64,000 nucleotides of DNA from an uncultured Clostridium sp. (lineage in GTDB: Bacteria > Bacillota > Clostridia > TANB77 > CAG-508). The notes under the pieces are model-generated. The model was not told the DNA's origin. It searched no databases and worked only from the letters and a program-made list of their open reading frames with translations. The position numbers and the translations under genes were made by a program. The stretch spans positions 21,662-85,661 of the forward strand of contig USCV01000001.1 in assembly GCA_900553225.1 (NCBI GenBank). The letters are read 5' to 3'. This document shows positions 57,565 to 64,000 of the stretch, one piece after another (within the stretch, counting starts at the first letter, position 1; each line of letters starts with the position of its first letter).

Positions 57565-58920
57565 ATGAATAAAATATTAATTGCAAATCGTGGTGAAATT
57601 GCAGTTCGTATTATAAGAGCATGTAAAGAAATGAATATAAAAACAGTTGCAGTTTATTCAGAAATAGACAAAAATGCTTTACATACTCGCTTGGCGGATG
57701 AGGCTATTTGTATTGGACCAGCTCAAGCTAATAAAAGCTACTTAAATATAAAAAATATTATACAAGCAGCATATATAACAAAAGCTGATAGCATTCATCC
57801 AGGTTTTGGTTTTTTATCTGAAAATTCAAAATTTGCTCAAATATGCGAAGAATCAAATATAAAATTTATTGGACCAAAGTCAGAAGTTATTGATTTATTA
57901 GGAAATAAATCAAATGCAAAAGAGATGATGAAAAAAGCAGGAGTACCTGTTATACCTGGTTCAGATGGAAGTGTAAAAGGATTAAAAGACGCATTAGAAA
58001 TAGCAGAAAAAATAGGCTATCCTGTTATGTTAAAGGCTGCAGCAGGAGGCGGTGGCAAAGGTATCAGAGTTGCAAATACTGCAGAAGAATTAAAAAAAGA
58101 ATATGAAATAGTAAAACAAGAGGCAAAAAATTCATTTAATGATGATGAAATATATATAGAAAAATTTATTGAAAATCCAAGACATGTCGAAATTCAAATA
58201 GTAGCAGATGAACATGGAAATGTAATTCATTTAGGAGAAAGAGATTGTACCATTCAAAGAAATCATCAAAAAGTAATAGAAGAAACACCATCTACTGCTA
58301 TTGATGAAAAAACAAGAAATAAAATGGGAAATGCAGCTATAAAAGCAGCTAAAACAGCTGGATATACAAGTCTTGGAACAATAGAATTTTTAGTAGATAA
58401 AGACAACAATTTTTATTTTATGGAAATGAATACAAGAATTCAGGTAGAACATCCAATTACTGAAATGAGAACAGGAATAGATTTAGTAAAAACACAAATA
58501 AAAATTGCGACAGGAGAGGAATTAAAAATAAAACAAAAAGATGTAGAATTCAAAGGACATTCTATAGAATGTAGATTGAATGCTGAAAATCCAAGTAAAA
58601 AATTTATGCCATGTCCAGGACTAATAAAAGGTTTGCATTTTCCAGGAGGAAATGGAGTACGAATAGATAGTGCAATTTATGAAGGATATACAATTCCATC
58701 AAATTATGATTCCATGATTGCAAAGCTTATTACTTTTGGAGTAAATAGAAATGAAGCAATTAGTAAAATGAAGAGAGTCCTAGAAGAACTAGTTGTAGAA
58801 GGAATACAAACAAATCAAGATTTTTTATTTGAAATAATTAAAAATCCTAATTTTATTAGAGGAAATTTTGATACTTCATTTATAGAAGAAGAAATATTAA
58901 AAAAGGAGACTGATAAATGA
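57565..58920 (+). CDS. accC: Biotin carboxylase subunit of acetyl-CoA carboxylase
   Basis: A 451-residue ATP-grasp enzyme that carboxylates biotin. ILIANRGEIAVRIIRAC, HPGFGFLSEN, KAAAGGGGKGIRV, ERDCTIQRNHQKVIEE and MNTRIQVEHPITE are all present. It overlaps accD by four bases. Confidence 0.97.
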   Translation: MNKILIANRGEIAVRIIRACKEMNIKTVAVYSEIDKNALHTRLADEAICIGPAQANKSYLNIKNIIQAAYITKADSIHPGFGFLSENSKFAQICEESNIKFIGPKSEVIDLLGNKSNAKEMMKKAGVPVIPGSDGSVKGLKDALEIAEKIGYPVMLKAAAGGGGKGIRVANTAEELKKEYEIVKQEAKNSFNDDEIYIEKFIENPRHVEIQIVADEHGNVIHLGERDCTIQRNHQKVIEETPSTAIDEKTRNKMGNAAIKAAKTAGYTSLGTIEFLVDKDNNFYFMEMNTRIQVEHPITEMRTGIDLVKTQIKIATGEELKIKQKDVEFKGHSIECRLNAENPSKKFMPCPGLIKGLHFPGGNGVRIDSAIYEGYTIPSNYDSMIAKLITFGVNRNEAISKMKRVLEELVVEGIQTNQDFLFEIIKNPNFIRGNFDTSFIEEEILKKETDK

Positions 58921-59766
58921 TTGTAGATAAAATAAAGAAAAGGCAAGTACCAACAAATCACAAAAATTCTAATATAGATATACCAGTAGGAAAATGGGTA
59001 AAATGTGAAAAATGTAAAGAAATACTATATAAAGAAACAATTAGAAATAATCTAAATATTTGTCCTAATTGCGGATATTACTTTAGAATGCATATAGATA
59101 GAAGGTTAGAATTAATAATAGATAAAAATACATATAAAAAGTTTGATTTAAATATAGAAACAACGAATCCACTAGAATTAGAAGATTACCCTAAAAAACT
59201 TAAGACTTTAAGAGAAAAAACAGGACTAGCTGAAGCAGTAGCATGTCGGAACTGGTAAAATTAAAGGAGAAGATGTTGTTATATGTGTTATGGATAGTGG
59301 TTTCTTGATGGGAAGTATGGGAATTGTTGTAGGCGAAAAAATAACATATGCTATTGAGCAAGCAATAAAAAAAAGATTACCACTTATTATATTTTCTGTT
59401 TCAGGTGGAGCTAGAATGCAAGAAGGAATTATATCTTTAATGCAAATGGCAAAAACTACAGCTGCACTTACCAAATTAGATGAAGCAGGATTATTATATA
59501 TATCTGTTTTAACAGATCCAACATATGGAGGAGTTACAGCTTCATTTGCAAGTTTGGGAGACATTGTTTTAGCAGAGCCACATGCAATGATAGGATTTGC
59601 AGGACAAAGAGTAATAAAGCAAACAATAGGTGAGGAATTACCAGATGGTTTTCAAACAGCTGAATTTTTACTAGAACATGGTTTTATAGATAAGATAGTT
59701 GAAAGAAAAAATTTAAAAGATACTATTTATAAATTAATTATGTTTCATAAAGGAGGCGAAATTTAA
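58917..59766 (+). CDS. accD: Acetyl-CoA carboxylase carboxyltransferase beta subunit, read through a +1 shift at CGG
   Basis: AccD transfers the carboxyl group to acetyl-CoA with AccA. The N-terminal zinc ribbon (CEKCKEI and CPNCGYYF) and the start of the crotonase-like domain are in one frame until an in-phase CGG at 59247 after AVAC. Skipping the C gives [27 protein letters not shown], the usual family reading with its conserved Gly. The rest ([25 protein letters not shown]) runs to 59766. The joined length is 282 residues. A start at 59290 for the second half would have no ribosome site. Confidence 0.94.
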
Positions 59767-60578
59767 TGGCAAATACGAAATTATCAGCTTGGGAAAAAGT
59801 AGAAATAGCAAGAGATTCCAAAAGGAAGACTTCACTTGACTATATAGAGGAGATATTTGATGATTTCATAGAATTACATGGAGATAGAAACTCTAAAGAT
59901 GATAAAGCTATAGTATGCGGATTAGCCAAAATAGGGAAACAAAATTTTACAATTATAGCAGAACAAAAAGGAAGGACAACAAAAGAAAATATAGAAAGAA
60001 ATTTTGGAATGCCAAATCCTGAAAGTTATAGAAAAGCGATAAGATTTATGAAACAGGCTGAAAAATTTAAAAGACCAGTAATTACTTTTATTGATACCAA
60101 AGGAGCATATCCAGGAATAGAAGCAGAAGAAAAAGGACAGGGAGAAGCTATTGCTAAATCTATGTTTGAAATGGCAAAGCTCAAAGTACCAATTATATCA
60201 ATTGTAGTTGGAGAAGGTTCAAGTGGAGGAGCTTTAGCAATTGGAGTTGCAAATAAGGTATTTATGTTAGAAAATGCTATTTATTCAATTCTTTCACCAG
60301 AAGGCTATAGTAGTATTTTATGGAAAGATGCATCTAGGTTTAAAGAAGCTGCAGAAAAAATGAAATTAACAGCAAAAGACTTATTTGAACTTAAAGTAAT
60401 AGATAAAATTATAAAAGAACCAAAAGAATATAATGAGGAAAATTTTAAAAAAGTTGCAAATAGTTTAAAAAAAGAGATACAAAAAGAAATAGAACAAACG
60501 AAATATCTAAATGGAAATCAAATTGTAGAAAATAGATATATGAAATTTAGAAATATGGGTGAATTTAAGGAGGTATAA
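59766..60578 (+). CDS. accA: Acetyl-CoA carboxylase carboxyltransferase alpha subunit
   Basis: A 270-residue AccA: AWEKVEIARD, FIELHGDR, FGMPNPESYRKAIRFMKQAEKF, FIDTKGAYPGIEAEEKGQGEAI are typical. It shares one base with the stop of accD, indicating coupling. Confidence 0.96.
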   Translation: MANTKLSAWEKVEIARDSKRKTSLDYIEEIFDDFIELHGDRNSKDDKAIVCGLAKIGKQNFTIIAEQKGRTTKENIERNFGMPNPESYRKAIRFMKQAEKFKRPVITFIDTKGAYPGIEAEEKGQGEAIAKSMFEMAKLKVPIISIVVGEGSSGGALAIGVANKVFMLENAIYSILSPEGYSSILWKDASRFKEAAEKMKLTAKDLFELKVIDKIIKEPKEYNEENFKKVANSLKKEIQKEIEQTKYLNGNQIVENRYMKFRNMGEFKEV

Positions 60579-60579
60579 A

Positions 60580-61353
60580 ATGTTATTAAAAGATAAAAAA
60601 ATATTAATAATGGGAATTAGAAACAAGTGGAGTATTGCTTATGGAATTGCAAAATCAGCTTATGAAAATGGAGCAAAATTAATTTTTACTTATATGGGAG
60701 AAGATAATAAAGGAAAAATAGAAGATCTAATTAGTGAATTTAAGGGTAGTAAAGCTTATGTATTAAATGGTGCATCAGAAGATGAATTAGTTAAAGATGT
60801 ATTTACAAAAATAAAAAAAGAAAATGGCAAATTAGATGGAATTGTACATGCAATTGCACATGCGAATACTGAAGATCTAAGAAATGATTTTATACTTACA
60901 AGTAAAGAAGGATATTCTCACGCAGTTGATGTTAGTAGTTATTCTTTCGTATTAGTTGCAAGGATGGCTAAAGAACTAGATATGCTAAATGAAAATGCAA
61001 CTTTAGTCACTTTAACATATCACGGATCTACTAAAGTTTTAGAAGGTTATAATATTATGGGAGTAGCAAAAGCTGCACTTGAAGCAAGTGTTAGATATTT
61101 AGCAGATAATTTAGGAAAAGACGGAATAAGAGTAAATGCAATATCAGCAGGTCCAATAAAAACATTATCAGCAAAAGGCATAAAAGATTTTAATTCGATA
61201 TTGACTATTGTAGAAGAAAAAGCACCTTTACATAGAAATGTAACTACAGAGCAAGTTGGAAATGTAGCAACATTTTTATTAAGCAATATGTCAGATGCGA
61301 TAACAGGACAAATTATATATGCTGATAGTGGCTATAATATTATGGGAGTTTAA
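60580..61353 (+). CDS. fabI: Enoyl-ACP reductase (NADH), FabI
   Basis: A 257-residue short-chain reductase of the FabI group: IMGIRNKWSIAYGIAKS, the Tyr-x6-Lys pair in YNIMGVAKAALEASVRYLA, and SAGPIKTLSAKGI. It completes each elongation round. ATG 60580 follows AAGGAGG. FabI is the usual triclosan target, but nothing here addresses sensitivity. Confidence 0.94.
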   Translation: MLLKDKKILIMGIRNKWSIAYGIAKSAYENGAKLIFTYMGEDNKGKIEDLISEFKGSKAYVLNGASEDELVKDVFTKIKKENGKLDGIVHAIAHANTEDLRNDFILTSKEGYSHAVDVSSYSFVLVARMAKELDMLNENATLVTLTYHGSTKVLEGYNIMGVAKAALEASVRYLADNLGKDGIRVNAISAGPIKTLSAKGIKDFNSILTIVEEKAPLHRNVTTEQVGNVATFLLSNMSDAITGQIIYADSGYNIMGV

Positions 61354-61383
61354 TAAAAAATTGTAGTAAGGAGAGGATGATAA

Positions 61384-62124
61384 ATGTTAAAAGGAAAAGT
61401 AGCAGTTATAACAGGAGGTACTAGAGGAATAGGATTTGCAACTGCAAAAAAATTTCTAGAACATGAAGCAAAAGTAGTTTTACTTGGATCTAAACAAGAA
61501 ACAGTAGAAAAAGCGATAAAAGAATTAAAACAAATAAATTCATCTTACGAGGTGATAGGGTTTTACCCAAATTTATCAAGCAAAGAAGAAATGAATGAAG
61601 TGTTTAAAAAAGTAAAAGAAATATATGGTCGCATTGATATATTAATTAATAATGCTGGTATTTCTTCTAAAACTAAAATAGAAGATTATAGTGAAGAAGA
61701 ATATGATAAGATTACTAATTTGAATATAAAATCAGTTTTTAACTGTTCAAAGCAAATAATACCATATTTAAAAGAAACAAAAGGTGTGATTTTAAATACA
61801 AGCTCTATGGTAAGCATTTATGGACAACCAAGTGGAGTAATGTATCCTACTACTAAATTTGCAGTTAATGGGATAACTAAATCTTTAGCTCGAGAATTAG
61901 CACCACAAGGAATTAGAGTAAATGCAGTAGCACCAGGAATTATTAATACAGATATGGTAGCACAGTTACCTAAGGAAATGATAGAACCATTAATAAAAAC
62001 TATACCATTTGGTCGAATTGGAGAACCAGAGGATATTGCAAATGCGTTTTTGTTTTTATCAAGTAATTTATCAAGTTATATTACAGGGGTAGTCTTATCT
62101 GTAGATGGACTGGCAAGAAGTTAA
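61384..62124 (+). CDS. Short-chain dehydrogenase, FabG-like (second copy)
   Basis: A 246-residue reductase with TGGTRGIGFATAKKF, NNAGISSKTKIEDY and the catalytic pair in MYPTTKFAVNG. It resembles FabG but diverges from the copy at 54673; it may reduce other oxoacyl substrates. Located between fabI and acpP. Confidence 0.85.
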   Translation: MLKGKVAVITGGTRGIGFATAKKFLEHEAKVVLLGSKQETVEKAIKELKQINSSYEVIGFYPNLSSKEEMNEVFKKVKEIYGRIDILINNAGISSKTKIEDYSEEEYDKITNLNIKSVFNCSKQIIPYLKETKGVILNTSSMVSIYGQPSGVMYPTTKFAVNGITKSLARELAPQGIRVNAVAPGIINTDMVAQLPKEMIEPLIKTIPFGRIGEPEDIANAFLFLSSNLSSYITGVVLSVDGLARS

Positions 62125-62159
62125 AAAAATAAAATAAAGAAATCAAGGAGGAAATTATT

Positions 62160-62399
62160 ATGTCAGAAAAAGAAATTTTTCAAAAATTAAAAACTATAGT
62201 AGTAGATCAATTAGGAGTAAATGAAGAAAATGTAACAATGGAGGCAACTTTTGTTGATGATTTAGCAGCAGACTCTTTAGACATTGTTGAATTAGTAATG
62301 ACTATAGAGGAAGAATTTGATTTAGAAATTCCTGATAGTGATGCTGAAAAAATTGTTACAATAGGTGATGTTGTTAAATATATAGAAGAACATAAATAG
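62160..62399 (+). CDS. acpP: Acyl carrier protein
   Basis: A 79-residue acidic carrier with the phosphopantetheine Ser in [18 protein letters not shown] precedes the ATG. Confidence 0.97.
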   Translation: MSEKEIFQKLKTIVVDQLGVNEENVTMEATFVDDLAADSLDIVELVMTIEEEFDLEIPDSDAEKIVTIGDVVKYIEEHK

Positions 62400-62422
62400 A
62401 ATGTGAAAAAGAAAGGAAAATT

Positions 62423-63481
62423 ATGGAAGGAATAAAAGTAGGAAATAAAAAATCAAAATATCCTATTATTCAAGGAGGAATGGGTGTAGGAGTTTCTATG
62501 CACAATTTAGCTGGTAATGTAAGTAAGGAAGGTGGCATTGGAATAATTTCAACAGCAGATATTGGATATCAAGAGGCAGATTTTAATAAAAATCCGTTGA
62601 AAGCAAATTTAAGAGCAATAGGAAATGAAATAAAAAAAGCAAGAGAAATTGCAGGAGAAGATAAGATAATTGGTGTAAATATAATGGTAGCTTTAAAAGA
62701 TTATGCAGAAATTGTCAAAGAATGTGTAAAACAAAAAATTGACTTGATTATATCTGGTGCAGGAATTCCAAAAGAATTACCTGAATATGTAAAAGAATCT
62801 AAAACAAAAATTGCACCAATAGTATCATCTTTGAGATGTTGTAAGCTAATAGTAAAACATTGGATAAAAAAATATAATTATATTCCAGACATGATAGTTA
62901 TTGAAGGGCCAGAAGCTGGTGGACATTTGGGTTTTAAAAGAGAAGAATTAGAAGAATATACTAAACCAAAATTAGAAAATATAACTAAGGAAATTGTTGA
63001 CTACATAAATGAGGTAGAAAAAGAAACAGGAAAGGATATTCCAATAATTGCGGCAGGTGGAATATGGGATTCTACAGATATTAAAAAATTTTTGAATTTA
63101 GGAGCAAGTGGAGTACAAATGGCCACAAGGTTTGTTGCAACAAATGAGTGTGATGCTTCAATAGAATTTAAAAAAGCTTATGTAAACGCTAAAGCTGAAG
63201 ACATTAAGATAATTAATAGTCCTGTTGGAATGCCAGGAAGAGCTATATGCAATAACTTTATTAAAAGAGTAGAAAAAGAAAAATGCAAAATAGATAAATG
63301 TTATAATTGCATTAAAACTTGTAATGTAATAGATAGTCCATACTGCATTACAAAAGCATTAATAAATTCTGTAAAAGGAAAAACAGATGATGGATTAATT
63401 TTTTGTGGTAGTAATGTTAGTAAAATAAAAGAAATTGTTTCAGTCAAAAATTTAATGCAGGAATTGGTTTGCGAATTATAG
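62423..63481 (+). CDS. Nitronate monooxygenase / FabK-like flavoprotein with C-terminal cysteine cluster
   Basis: A 352-residue FMN TIM-barrel protein: YPIIQGGMGVGVS, VIEGPEAGGHLG, PIIAAGGIWDSTDIKKFLNLGASGVQMATRF. FabK (enoyl-ACP reductase II) and nitronate monooxygenases share this fold. The C-terminus has six Cys within about 35 residues (KCKIDKCYNCIKTC, PYC), suggesting an iron-sulfur cluster, not typical of FabK. As fabI is present, it may be a second enoyl reductase or do something else. Confidence 0.82.
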   Translation: MEGIKVGNKKSKYPIIQGGMGVGVSMHNLAGNVSKEGGIGIISTADIGYQEADFNKNPLKANLRAIGNEIKKAREIAGEDKIIGVNIMVALKDYAEIVKECVKQKIDLIISGAGIPKELPEYVKESKTKIAPIVSSLRCCKLIVKHWIKKYNYIPDMIVIEGPEAGGHLGFKREELEEYTKPKLENITKEIVDYINEVEKETGKDIPIIAAGGIWDSTDIKKFLNLGASGVQMATRFVATNECDASIEFKKAYVNAKAEDIKIINSPVGMPGRAICNNFIKRVEKEKCKIDKCYNCIKTCNVIDSPYCITKALINSVKGKTDDGLIFCGSNVSKIKEIVSVKNLMQELVCEL

Positions 63482-63624
63482 CGTTAGAACAAGAATCAAA
63501 TTTCTAGGAAATGAAGCAAATGATAGAAACAGAGTAAAAAAATTTGTTATTGTACTAATTAAAAACAAAGAATATATTGATTAATATATAATAGTTTTTA
63601 AGTAATTAGTTTTATAAGATGGTT

Positions 63625-63667
63625 AATTCAAAAAGTAAAAAGTATTTTTTTACTTTTTGAATTTTTT
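63625..63667 (+). terminator. Terminator of the fatty-acid operon
   Basis: Seventeen-base AT-only arms (AATTCAAAAAGTAAAAA against its complement) followed by TTTTTT. Confidence 0.8.
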
Positions 63668-63682
63668 GCTATATTTGCAAGG

Positions 63683-63691
63683 TTCGACAAA
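63683..63691 (-). promoter_or_regulatory. Spo0A-box-like site
   Basis: TTCGACAAA is the reverse complement of TTTGTCGAA, the consensus Spo0A box. An AT-rich promoter-like stretch (TATATT near 63711) follows. A single 7-9-base match can be chance, but a sporulation gene (spoVFB) is in the window. Confidence 0.4.
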
Positions 63692-64000
63692 TTTTGCAAA
63701 CAAAATATGTTATATTAAAATAGGAAAATACAAAAAGAAAGCAAAAATATCATGAAAAAAGTAGGGAATAGGGGAATAGGCTATTTTTAGAAATGTATAA
63801 AAGTATAAAAAAGAAATTTAAAATATTAAAATAAATTTTAAAACAGAAAAATAAATGCATAAAAAAACTATTCAATTAAAATATAAAATAAAAATTTCTT
63901 AAAAGTAAAAAGATAAACTTAAAATTTAGCAATTAAGATTTAGAAATTTTAAAATTTAAAATTTTGTGTAAAGTTAAATTTTTCATATAATTTTTTATTA
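63692..64000. other. AT-rich intergenic end of the window
   Basis: Very AT-rich, with short open pieces only and no convincing gene, RNA or repeat. It may be the leader of a gene beyond the right edge. Confidence 0.5.

Noticed and set aside
8565..59249. Sequencing or assembly error as the source of the CGG frame breaks
   Set aside because: Errors do not know the reading frame. All sixteen extra C lie in phase directly before a GGN codon, while flanking bases differ. If phase were random with one chance in three the odds would be about 1 in 43 million, though Gly codon frequency makes that a rough figure. Raw reads would settle it.
8565..59249. Widespread pseudogenisation
   Set aside because: The genes include murI, accD, fabD and ruvB, are conserved on both sides of each break, and carry no second lesion apart from the matching second CGG in the RluA-family gene.
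8565..59249. Plain codon reassignment of CGG (for example to Trp or Gln, known in some Firmicutes)
   Set aside because: Reassignment keeps the frame. Here the frame is lost unless one base is skipped.
59290..59766. Independent short carboxyltransferase gene
   Set aside because: It is the second half of accD after the shift at 59247.
1..64000. CRISPR arrays, tRNA or rRNA genes
   Set aside because: No regularly spaced repeats and no tRNA or rRNA sequence were found on either strand by reading.

Overview
The window is an AT-rich (roughly 30% G+C or lower by eye) low-GC Gram-positive chromosome segment. Clostridial features include purine-rich AGGAGG ribosome sites, frequent TTG/GTG starts, a dipicolinate synthase subunit, a BceRS-BceAB module, Pta/AckA, PPDK and a clostridial-type fatty-acid operon. 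An uncultured, possibly sporulating Clostridia species is the best guess; species and genus cannot be read from the sequence.

The main observation is a window-wide decoding anomaly. Sixteen times an in-phase CGG codon lies exactly where a gene would otherwise lose its frame. In each case, skipping only the C and reading the following GGN as glycine restores one reading frame. In the recognisable families it gives a protein of family length with a conserved glycine at that spot. Affected genes are ruvB, queH, a BceA-type ATPase (inside Walker A), murI, a 639-aa unknown, ppdK, fic, a lipoprotein, an RluA-family synthase (twice), pta, ackA, spoVFB, fabD and accD, plus the tail of a small unknown. 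The codon before CGG is different almost every time, so the signal seems to be CGG itself. Only one open frame (30929-31285) needs CGG to be read as an ordinary codon, and its codon usage looks foreign. I read this as lineage-wide +1 recoding of CGG, not as decay or sequencing error.

Layout: 1-7957 is a surface-polysaccharide operon (flippase, three glycosyltransferases, a polymerase/ligase fused to a WecG/TagA transferase, UDP-GlcNAc 2-epimerase). 8040-9646 holds ruvB and queH. 9647-16840 is accessory: a Vat-like acetyltransferase, a truncated acetyltransferase joined to a zinc-ribbon gene, a complete Bce-type peptide-antibiotic resistance module, and remnants. 16925-19447 carries a small protein and two paralogous C/H/D-triad proteins. 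19576-27287 has murI, an unknown minus-strand pair, polA, a lytic transglycosylase and galE. 27586-33548 has ppdK, two hypotheticals, asnB and rpmF. 33693-34610 is a VbhA/Fic pair. 34746-39624 has der, plsY, gpsA, a zinc-ribbon protein and a lipoprotein. 39712-40985 has RNase P RNA and a pseudouridine synthase. 41196-44629 is pta and two tandem acetate kinases. 44976-49150 has a class B penicillin-binding protein, spoVFB, an SOS-controlled YneA-like protein and a Xer-type recombinase. 49302-50661 is decayed. 50667-63481 is a nearly complete type II fatty-acid synthesis operon led by a TetR regulator, ending at a strong terminator; a Spo0A-box-like site lies beyond it.

No tRNA, rRNA or CRISPR array was seen.
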